In this document: positions 1 through 6,119 of the stretch, in pieces
Layout: the number at the start of each line of letters is the position of its first letter
Position numbering within the stretch: the first letter of the stretch is position 1
NCBI GenBank assembly: GCA_007119005.1
Contig: SKQM01000153.1
Location: 1-9,060, forward strand
Source of the DNA: Thioalkalivibrio sp.
Lineage (GTDB): Bacteria > Pseudomonadota > Gammaproteobacteria > Ectothiorhodospirales > Ectothiorhodospiraceae
Direction: 5' to 3'
DNA: 9,060 bases
Notes under the pieces: generated by a model
The model's input: the letters and a program-made list of their open reading frames with translations, nothing else
Told to the model about the DNA's origin: nothing
Database searches by the model: none
Made by a program: the position numbers and the translations under genes

Positions 1-1088
1 AAGAGCTGATTGCCGCCGCGCGAGCGACGCTCGAGACGCTGGCGCGGCACCAGGGGCCGCACGGGGAAATTCCGAGCAACGTGGACCCGCTGACCGGCCG
101 CGTCAGCTACGGCGGCACGACCGGTCGCGTGGACGCCGACCTGTGGTTCGTAATCGCCTGCGCGGAATACTGGCACGCGACGCGGGATGGGGCCTTTCTG
201 GACGCGATGCTCCCGGCGCTCGAGAAGGTGCGCTTCCTGCTCGGTGCCTGGGAATTCAACAACCGCGGCCTGCTGTATGTGCCGGCGACTGGCGATTGGG
301 CCGACGAGTACTTGCAGAGTGGCTACGTGCTTTACGACCAGCTGCTATACCTGCAGGCGCAGCGCAGCATGGCCGCGCTGCACGCGGAGGTGCACGGCTC
401 GACCGACCACATGCTGCAGGAGCGGATCAGCCGCCTGTGCCACCTGATCCGTGCCAACTACTGGTTTGACACGGACACCGATCAGGCCGGCGACGCCTAT
501 CATGAGGTGCTCTACCGCAAAGGGCTGGAAGCGGCTCCACACTCGGCGAACCGCTACTGGATGCCGTCCTTCTCCCCCAGCGGCTACAGCTACCGCTTCG
601 ACGCTTTCGCGAACGTGCTCGCATCGATGCTGGACGTGGCCGACGACGATCAGCGTGCCCGGGTCGAGCGTTACATCGACGAGGAACTGGTGCACGCGGA
701 TCTGCCGCTACTGCCGGCCTTTCACCCGGTGATCGAGCCAGTGCACGAAGACTGGGAGGACCTTCAGGTGATGTTTTCCTATACCTTCAAAAACAAGCCC
801 TATGAATTCCACAACGGAGGCCTGTGGCCGATGCTCACGGGCTTCCACGCCGCCGACCTGGCCCGGCGCGGGAATGCCGATGCCGCCCGCCGCTACCTGC
901 GTGCGGTGCATGCCGGCAACCGGCTGGAGATGGACGGCCAGCCCTGGTCGTTCCCGGAGTTCGTGCACGGCCGTGACCGGACTGCGGGAGGCACGTGCCG
1001 CCAGGGCTGGAGTGCGGCCGCCGCGGTGATCGCGCACGAGGCCCTGCAGGGGCGCACGGTATTCGGGGTGCGAGATGCCGACGCATGA
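1..1088 (+). CDS. (alpha/alpha)6-barrel glycosidase, GH100 / amylo-1,6-glucosidase-like, 3' part
   Basis: The reading frame is open from base 3, so the gene starts left of the window; 361 residues are visible. The GTG at 81 is internal, because the in-frame residues before it (ending HGEIPSNV) continue the protein. Features fit six-hairpin glycosidases (GH100 neutral/alkaline invertases, GH63, GH133 amylo-1,6-glucosidase): a GDWADEY motif at 291-311, where Asp (303-305) sits where these families have their catalytic acid; HNGGLWPML at about 811-837, resembling the NGG-WP motif of invertases; and FPEF at 951-962, whose Glu (957-959) matches the general base in PEF/PEY motifs. There is no signal peptide in the visible part. 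The likely role is cytoplasmic hydrolysis of an alpha-glucoside, such as a sucrose-type or glycogen-type substrate. Family placement comes from motif resemblance only; the substrate is not determined. It ends in TGA about 190 bp before a terminator. Confidence 0.6.
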   Translation, partial: ELIAAARATLETLARHQGPHGEIPSNVDPLTGRVSYGGTTGRVDADLWFVIACAEYWHATRDGAFLDAMLPALEKVRFLLGAWEFNNRGLLYVPATGDWADEYLQSGYVLYDQLLYLQAQRSMAALHAEVHGSTDHMLQERISRLCHLIRANYWFDTDTDQAGDAYHEVLYRKGLEAAPHSANRYWMPSFSPSGYSYRFDAFANVLASMLDVADDDQRARVERYIDEELVHADLPLLPAFHPVIEPVHEDWEDLQVMFSYTFKNKPYEFHNGGLWPMLTGFHAADLARRGNADAARRYLRAVHAGNRLEMDGQPWSFPEFVHGRDRTAGGTCRQGWSAAAAVIAHEALQGRTVFGVRDADA

Positions 1089-1280
1089 CGTGTTGCTTCG
1101 CACCGGCCTAAACCGCACGATGACCTCGAACGGGGAGCCGCCCGAGTCCGGCCCGCTGCAACGCCGGTTCGCCGCACGTCTAGAGTCGGCGTCCGTCACC
1201 TTGACCGGGAAGGACCGGAGTCTGTTGCAGGCCGCAGCTCCCTGGTCCGGGTCGCGCCCTTGCCGCGGAAGCGCGCACAA

Positions 1281-1308
1281 GAAAAAGGCGCCTGCAAGCG
1301 CCTGTTTT
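1281..1308 (-). terminator. Intrinsic terminator after tRNA-Ser, probably bidirectional
   Basis: A perfect 6-bp stem (AGGCGC at 1286-1291, GCGCCT at 1298-1303) encloses a 6-nt loop. Read on the minus strand it is followed by five T (1286-1282), giving a classic Rho-independent terminator 17 bp beyond the tRNA-Ser 3' end. Read on the plus strand the stem is followed by G then four T (1305-1308), so it may also stop transcripts of the glycosidase gene ending at 1088. No gene is supported between 1089 and 1280. Confidence 0.8.
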
Positions 1309-1319
1309 CAAATGGGTAT

Positions 1320-1409
<90 letters not shown>

Positions 1410-1471
1410 ACGGGGTCGCTGCGTTGACCGGTTCGGCCTGGTGGGACAGGGATTCCGTTCAGCGCGCGCGG

Positions 1472-1500
1472 ATGATAGCAGATCGCTGGCCAGCGCGATA
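1472..1500 (-). promoter_or_regulatory. Candidate promoter of tRNA-Ser
   Basis: On the minus strand a TATCAT hexamer (1477-1472) resembles a sigma70 -10 box. It is followed by a very GC-rich discriminator (CCGCGCGCGC), typical of stable-RNA promoters under stringent control. A -35 at 17-bp spacing (1500-1495, TATCGC) is weak. The spacer contains a perfect 12-bp palindrome (CGCTGGCCAGCG, 1484-1495). The position, about 65 bp upstream of the mature tRNA 5' end, is reasonable. Assignment is by eye. Confidence 0.4.
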
Positions 1501-1584
1501 TGCGCGCCGGTCTGAACGCGCCGGGCTTCAGAGGGGTGCGCGAATGCTGCGCGCGGAGAGGTTCGCGCGGTAGGTTCAAAAATC

Positions 1585-2229
1585 TCAGGGCATCAAACGG
1601 GTTATCGTCCAGACGCCGTCCTCCCGCGTATATTGGAAACGGTCGTGCAGGCGGTTTTCGCGCCCCTGCCAGAACTGGAACAGCGTGGGTTCGAGGCGGT
1701 AACCGATCCACGTCGGCGGGCGGAGCACGTTGCCGTCCGGGTGCCGCGCACGCACGGCTTCGAGTCGCCGCTCGAGTTCTTCCCGGCTGTCGATCGGCTG
1801 GCTCTGGTGCGACGTCGCCGCGGCATAGCGACTGCCGAGAGGGCGGCTCGCGAAATATTCGTCCGCGAGTTCGGGTTCGAGCATCCGGACCAGCCCGTCG
1901 AGGCGAACCTGGCGCTCGAGTTCGGGCCAGTAGAAAAGGATCGAAGCCTTCGGGTTGACGGCGAGTTGCTGACCCTTGAGGCTGCGGGAGTCGGTGTACC
2001 AGCAGGGGCCTTCGTCGTCCAGGTGTTTCAAGAGCACGGCGCGGACAGCGGGTTGGCCATCACTACCCACGGTGGCGAGGATCATCGCGGTGGGTTCGGG
2101 ATGATCGATGTCCTGAGCGTCCGCAAGCCAGGTGGCCAGCTGATCCATTGGGTTGGCCGCGAGGTTGGCCCGGCGCAGCTGGCCGCGGCGGTAGTCGCGG
2201 CGGGTTTGTCGGTGGTCGATGCGCGCCAT
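1585..2229 (-). CDS. pdxH: Pyridoxine/pyridoxamine 5'-phosphate oxidase PdxH
   Basis: The 214-residue product, normal length for the family, is a cytoplasmic homodimeric FMN enzyme. It oxidises pyridoxine 5'-phosphate or pyridoxamine 5'-phosphate to pyridoxal 5'-phosphate with oxygen, the last step of the DXP-dependent B6 route and the salvage route. Visible signatures are PTAMILATV (46-54), the FMN-contacting VRAVLLKH (62-69), LERQVR (104-109), the phosphate-binding pattern YFASRPLGS (125-133, with Tyr125, Arg129, Ser133), and RLHDRF (193-198), whose Arg and His correspond to the substrate-binding pair of E. coli PdxH. The extreme C-terminus is RLMP rather than the usual RLAP. The ATG start (2229-2227) has a GAGGT ribosome site 7 nt upstream (2241-2237). 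The gene is divergent from the CDGSH-GltS gene; a shared control region lies between them. The tRNA-Ser gene lies downstream. Confidence 0.96.
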   Translation of the reverse strand: MARIDHRQTRRDYRRGQLRRANLAANPMDQLATWLADAQDIDHPEPTAMILATVGSDGQPAVRAVLLKHLDDEGPCWYTDSRSLKGQQLAVNPKASILFYWPELERQVRLDGLVRMLEPELADEYFASRPLGSRYAAATSHQSQPIDSREELERRLEAVRARHPDGNVLRPPTWIGYRLEPTLFQFWQGRENRLHDRFQYTREDGVWTITRLMP

Positions 2230-2263
2230 CGGCGTTACCTCGGATGCTGAGTGCTGGCACGGG

Positions 2264-2272
2264 ATTATTCCA
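2264..2272 (-). promoter_or_regulatory. Candidate extended -10 element of the pdxH promoter
   Basis: On the minus strand TGGAATAAT (2272-2264) matches the extended -10 pattern TGn followed by a TATAAT-like hexamer (AATAAT, 4 of 6 clear plus the TG dinucleotide). It lies 35 bp upstream of the pdxH ATG. No convincing -35 is seen 17 bp further up, which extended -10 promoters can tolerate. The element abuts an inverted repeat, suggesting regulated initiation. Confidence 0.45.
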
Positions 2273-2289
2273 CTTTTCCGGGGAAGTGG
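2270..2289. repeat. 20-bp inverted repeat, candidate operator between divergent genes
   Basis: CCACTTTTCC (2270-2279) is followed directly by GGGGAAGTGG (2280-2289). Eight of ten positions pair as Watson-Crick and the other two are T-G, so it is a near-perfect dyad. It lies in the 119-bp space between pdxH and the CDGSH-GltS gene and overlaps the candidate pdxH extended -10. A dimeric repressor or activator could act on one or both genes here. No known regulator motif is recognised. Without a T-run it does not look like a terminator. Confidence 0.45.
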
Positions 2290-2348
2290 GTTGGATCAAA
2301 TGTTGATGACAAACGCGCGGTGCGCGGATTTCGGGTCAAGGAGTCGAA

Positions 2349-3899
2349 ATGGCAAGGCCGATCGTTGCGGCAGTCGAACCCAAGGGCGTCCAGCTCGAAA
2401 AGGGCAGGGAGTACTACTTCTGCCGATGCGGGCGGTCCAAAGATCAGCCTTTCTGCGATGGGTCGCACGAAGGCACCGGGATCGAACCGATCGCGTTCAC
2501 GCCAAGAGAGGACGGGGAGAACTGGCTGTGCATGTGCAAGCAGTCCCGGGATCTTCCCTATTGCGACGGTACGCACGAGCAGGTACCCGCGAGCGCGGTG
2601 GGAAAGGAATTCGAAGGGGGCAATGACGATTCCGGGAGCGGAACGCCCCCGGAGCCTCGCAACACCGACACCGAGCCCCACGTGGAATTCATCCATGCCC
2701 TCGCGCGCGGCGGGCTGAAAGAGGTGGGAGCGATGGGGCCCACCGTCGCGATGGGTGTGCCGCGTGACCGCCTGCCGTCCTGGGATGACATCCAGATCCT
2801 GACTTCACAGCTTGCACGGCGGCCGCTGCCGGGTGACGCCGAGGTGGACACCGCGTTGGTGATTGGCCCCGAGGCGCGCCGACCTTTGCGGCTGGAGATG
2901 CCGCTGCTGGTCTCGGACATGAGCTTCGGGTCCCTTTCCCGGGAGGCCAAGATCGCACTCGCCCGCGGCGCCGAAAGGGCTGGCACCGGCATCTGCTCGG
3001 GGGAGGGCGGGATGCTCCCGGAAGAGCAGGCCGAGAACTCGCGCTACCTGTTCGAACTGGGGCCGGCAAGGTACGGCTACTCGGACGAGATCCTGGAAAG
3101 GGTCCAGGCCTTCCACTTCAAGGGTGGCCAGAGTGCGAAGACCGGCGTCGGCGGTGTGTTGCCGGGCGCGAAGGTCTCGAAGGAGATTGCCGAGGTACGC
3201 GGGATCGAGGCTGGACGGGAAGCCATCTCTCCGCCGGCGATCCGCGATCTGGAAACGCCGGCGGATTTCAGGCGTTTCGCCGATGGAGTGCGCGAACGTA
3301 CCGGGGGCATACCGATCGGTTTCAAACTCTCCGCGAACCACATCGAGCAGGACCTGGCCTTCGCGCTCGAAGCGGGAGCCGACTACGTGATTCTGGATGG
3401 TCGCGGTGGCGGCACCGGGGCCTCGCCGGCCCTGCTTCGGGATCACATCAGCGTTCCGACCATCCCGGCGCTGGCCCGCGCGCGGCACTACCTGAATCTT
3501 CGCGGCGCGAGCGGACGGGTCACGCTGATCGTCACCGGCGGGGTGCGCACACCGGCGGACTTCGTGAAGGCGCTGGCGCTTGGCGCCGACGGCATCGCGC
3601 TGGGTAACAGTGCGATTCAGGCGGTCGGCTGTGTCGGAGCGCGCATCTGTCACACCAACCGCTGCCCGACCGGCGTCGCCACCCAGGTTCCTGAATTGCG
3701 CAAGCGTCTGGATCCGGAGACAGGGGGCGAGCGGCTCGCGCGTTTCCTCGGTGCGTCCGTGCAGTTGATGCAGGTTCTGGCGCGGGCGGCCGGGCGGGCG
3801 CGGCTGGCGGACCTGGACCGGGACGATCTGATCACCTTCAGTCGCGATCTTGTCGAAATGGCGAACGTGCCTTACGCCGGCGTGCACAGCCGGGATTGA
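2349..3899 (+). CDS. Fusion of two CDGSH iron-sulfur domains to a stand-alone FMN glutamate synthase (GltS) domain
   Basis: The product has 516 residues. The N-terminal part holds two complete CDGSH motifs (C-x-C-x2-S-x3-P-x-C-D-G-S/T-H): Cys25, Cys27, Cys36, His40 and Cys61, Cys63, Cys72, His76. Each should bind one 2Fe-2S cluster through three Cys and one His. A flexible acidic/Gly/Pro linker (about 80-112) leads to a glutamate synthase central domain (about 115-510). This has SGEGG (217-221), KGGQSAKTGVGG (258-269), DGRGGGTGASP (350-360, FMN site), TGGVRTPADF (396-405) and the 3Fe-4S motif C-x5-C-x4-C (Cys428, Cys434, Cys439). The class II glutaminase and beta-helix domains of full GltB are absent, as in archaeal-type stand-alone GltS proteins. 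The protein probably transfers electrons from the CDGSH clusters to FMN; whether the product is glutamate is unknown. The start is well supported: AAGGAG (2338-2343) lies 5 nt before the ATG. The gene heads a likely operon with ygiQ 33 bp downstream. Confidence 0.93.
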   Translation: MARPIVAAVEPKGVQLEKGREYYFCRCGRSKDQPFCDGSHEGTGIEPIAFTPREDGENWLCMCKQSRDLPYCDGTHEQVPASAVGKEFEGGNDDSGSGTPPEPRNTDTEPHVEFIHALARGGLKEVGAMGPTVAMGVPRDRLPSWDDIQILTSQLARRPLPGDAEVDTALVIGPEARRPLRLEMPLLVSDMSFGSLSREAKIALARGAERAGTGICSGEGGMLPEEQAENSRYLFELGPARYGYSDEILERVQAFHFKGGQSAKTGVGGVLPGAKVSKEIAEVRGIEAGREAISPPAIRDLETPADFRRFADGVRERTGGIPIGFKLSANHIEQDLAFALEAGADYVILDGRGGGTGASPALLRDHISVPTIPALARARHYLNLRGASGRVTLIVTGGVRTPADFVKALALGADGIALGNSAIQAVGCVGARICHTNRCPTGVATQVPELRKRLDPETGGERLARFLGASVQLMQVLARAAGRARLADLDRDDLITFSRDLVEMANVPYAGVHSRD

Positions 3900-3932
3900 C
3901 CCCGGTCGAAGATCTCTTTCGGAAAAACTTCA

Positions 3933-6098
3933 ATGGAATCGGACAAGCAACTGTTTTCATATCGGAAGTACTGGGCCCATCGCTTCGGTGTGGCGCCGTT
4001 CCTGCCGATGTCGCGCCCGGAAATGGAGGCATTGGGCTGGGATTCCTGCGACGTGATCATCGTCACCGGCGACGCCTATGTCGACCACCCCAGCTTCGGC
4101 ATGGCGATCATCGGGCGGCTGCTGGAGGCCCAGGGGTTCCGGGTCGGCATCATCAGCCAGCCGGACTGGCGGTCGGCGGAGCCCTTCCGTGAGTTGGGAC
4201 GGCCGAATCTCTTCTTTGGCATCACCGCCGGGAACATGGATTCGATGGTCAACCGCTACACGGCAGACCGGCGGATCCGGCGCAACGACGCCTACACACC
4301 CAATGACGAGGGCGGTCGACGGCCGGACCGCGCGGTGATTGTCTATTCGCAGCGGGCGCGCGAGGCCTGGCCGGACGCGCCGATCGTGATCGGGGGCATC
4401 GAGGCCAGCCTGCGGCGCATCGCACATTACGACTACTGGTCGGACAAGGTGCGGCGCTCGGTACTGCTGGATTCGCGCGCCGACCTGCTGCTGTTCGGCA
4501 ACGCGGAGCGCGCATTGGTCGAGGTGGCTCACCGGGTGGCAGGCGGCGAACACCCCCGGGACATCCAGGATGTTCGCGGCAGCGTGTTCCTCCGCGACGC
4601 GGTGCCCGCCGACTGGGTCGTCGTCGATTCCACCGATGTCGATGCCCCCGGTCCGGTCGAGCCGAAGCCGGACCCGTACGCCAGCACCAGCGCCACCGAC
4701 TGCGCCACCAAGGGCGACGCCGGAGCGGATCAGCCGAAAGTGGTGCGGCTGCAGCGGGCGGTGCCGCGCGGTCACCCCCGGGAAAGGACCGTGATCCGGC
4801 TGCCGGCTTTCGAGCAGGTGCGGGCGGATCCGGTGTTGTATGCCCATGCCTCACGCGTGCTCCATCTCGAGACGAATCCGGGCAACGCGCGCGCACTGGT
4901 GCAGCGCCACGGCGACAAGGAAGTGTGGCTCAACCCGCCGCCGATTCCGTTGACCACGCCGGAGATGGACGCGGTCTACGATCTTCCGTATGCCCGTGCG
5001 CCGCATCCAGTCTATGCCGGTGCGCGCATCCCGGCCTGGGAAATGATCCGGTTCTCGGTGAACATCATGCGTGGCTGCTTCGGGGGCTGCACCTTCTGCT
5101 CGATCACGGAACACGAGGGGCGGATCATCCAGAACCGGTCCGAGGAGTCGATTCTGCGTGAGGTGGAGGAGATCCGCGATCGCGTCGACGGGTTCACCGG
5201 TGTGATCTCGGATCTTGGCGGGCCCACGGCCAACATGTACCGACTCGCGTGCAAGGATCCGGAGATCGAGCGCAGCTGCCGTCGGCTGTCCTGCGTGTAC
5301 CCGGGCATCTGCAAGAATCTGAACACGGACCATTCGGCTCTGGTCGGCCTCTACCGCAAGGCACGGGCGCTGCCGGGGATCAAGAAGGTGCTGATCGCTT
5401 CGGGGCTGCGCTACGACCTCGCGGTGGAAGCGCCGGAATACGTGCGCGAACTGGTGACCCACCACGTGGGAGGTTACCTGAAGATTGCGCCTGAACATAC
5501 GGAAGAAGCGCCACTTTCCCGAATGATGAAACCCGGGATCGGGACCTATGACCGATTCAAGGCGATGTTCGACCGCTTCTCGCGGGAGGCGGGCAAGGAG
5601 CAGTATCTGATCCCCTATTTCATCGCCGCGCATCCAGGGACGACCGACGAGGACATGCTGAATCTCGCGCTCTGGTTGAAGCGAAACGGGTTTCGGGCCG
5701 ACCAGGTGCAGGCCTTCCTGCCCGGCCCGATGGCCCTCGCCACCGCGATGTGGCACACGGGCCGCAATCCTTTGCGCGGCATCCACCGCGAGGGTGGGGA
5801 ACGGGTGCACTCGGCGAAAGGGATTCGGGCGCGGCGGCTGCACAAGGCCTTCCTGCGCTACCACGACCCGGAAAACTGGCCCCTGCTGCGCGAGGCCCTG
5901 CAGCGAATGGGCCGGGCCGACCTGATCGGAAACGGCAAGCGGCACCTGGTCCCGAATTACCAGCCGGCCGGCACCGGGCGACGCCCCTCAGGATCGGGCG
6001 AACGTTTTTCGAAGGGTGGGCGGATCAGGACCCAGCACACGGGACTCAAATCTGCGGCGACCCCCCGCAGGGTGCCGAGGCCCCGCAAGGGCGCCTGA
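3933..6098 (+). CDS. ygiQ: YgiQ-family radical SAM protein (UPF0313)
   Basis: The 721-residue product is close in length to and collinear with E. coli YgiQ. The N-terminal domain opens with the family hallmarks [33 protein letters not shown] and [17 protein letters not shown]. This is followed by a poorly conserved linker (about residues 228-285, rich in Pro, Asp, Ala) and the radical SAM core with CFGGCTFC (Cys382, Cys386, Cys389; CxxxCxxC), which binds the 4Fe-4S cluster that cleaves SAM. The core continues through [21 protein letters not shown] and KIAPEHTEE to [12 protein letters not shown]. The C-terminus is a basic, low-complexity tail from about residue 675. The family's reaction is, to my knowledge, not established. 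The ATG at 3933 aligns with the E. coli start; its ribosome site is weak (GGAAA at 3921-3925). The 33-bp gap suggests co-transcription with the CDGSH-GltS gene, another iron-sulfur protein. It converges with mnmC. Confidence 0.95.
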   Translation: MESDKQLFSYRKYWAHRFGVAPFLPMSRPEMEALGWDSCDVIIVTGDAYVDHPSFGMAIIGRLLEAQGFRVGIISQPDWRSAEPFRELGRPNLFFGITAGNMDSMVNRYTADRRIRRNDAYTPNDEGGRRPDRAVIVYSQRAREAWPDAPIVIGGIEASLRRIAHYDYWSDKVRRSVLLDSRADLLLFGNAERALVEVAHRVAGGEHPRDIQDVRGSVFLRDAVPADWVVVDSTDVDAPGPVEPKPDPYASTSATDCATKGDAGADQPKVVRLQRAVPRGHPRERTVIRLPAFEQVRADPVLYAHASRVLHLETNPGNARALVQRHGDKEVWLNPPPIPLTTPEMDAVYDLPYARAPHPVYAGARIPAWEMIRFSVNIMRGCFGGCTFCSITEHEGRIIQNRSEESILREVEEIRDRVDGFTGVISDLGGPTANMYRLACKDPEIERSCRRLSCVYPGICKNLNTDHSALVGLYRKARALPGIKKVLIASGLRYDLAVEAPEYVRELVTHHVGGYLKIAPEHTEEAPLSRMMKPGIGTYDRFKAMFDRFSREAGKEQYLIPYFIAAHPGTTDEDMLNLALWLKRNGFRADQVQAFLPGPMALATAMWHTGRNPLRGIHREGGERVHSAKGIRARRLHKAFLRYHDPENWPLLREALQRMGRADLIGNGKRHLVPNYQPAGTGRRPSGSGERFSKGGRIRTQHTGLKSAATPRRVPRPRKGA

Positions 6099-6119
6099 AG
6101 GCCAGGCTTCGATTCAGGC
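6093..6119. terminator. Hairpin between convergent ygiQ and mnmC, possible weak terminator
   Basis: A perfect 7-bp inverted repeat, GCCTGAA (6093-6099) and TTCAGGC (6113-6119), has a 13-nt loop. The ygiQ stop (TGA, 6096-6098) is in the left arm. The mnmC stop (TGA on the minus strand, 6116-6114) is in the right arm. No T-run follows on either side, so it is not a canonical Rho-independent terminator. It may slow convergent polymerases or protect mRNA 3' ends. Confidence 0.35.

Noticed and set aside
1089..1280. Possible small gene between the glycosidase and the tRNA terminator
   Set aside because: No frame here has both a plausible ribosome site and protein-like sequence; the stretch looks like untranslated spacer.
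1633..2250. 205-codon plus-strand open frame opposite pdxH
   Set aside because: It lies entirely antisense to a clearly conserved pdxH. Long antisense frames are expected in GC-rich DNA, and no family motif is seen.
2805..3887. 360-codon minus-strand open frame opposite the GltS domain
   Set aside because: It is a shadow of a strongly conserved coding region, lacks recognisable domains and has an arginine/proline-rich composition typical of the wrong frame.
2349..3899. Annotation as full glutamate synthase large subunit GltB
   Set aside because: There is no N-terminal catalytic Cys amidotransferase domain and no beta-helix domain; the N-terminus is instead two CDGSH motifs. At 516 residues it is about a third of GltB.
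4851..5945. 364-codon minus-strand open frame opposite the YgiQ radical SAM core
   Set aside because: The plus-strand frame is unmistakably YgiQ. The antisense product has no motif and no ribosome site was seen.
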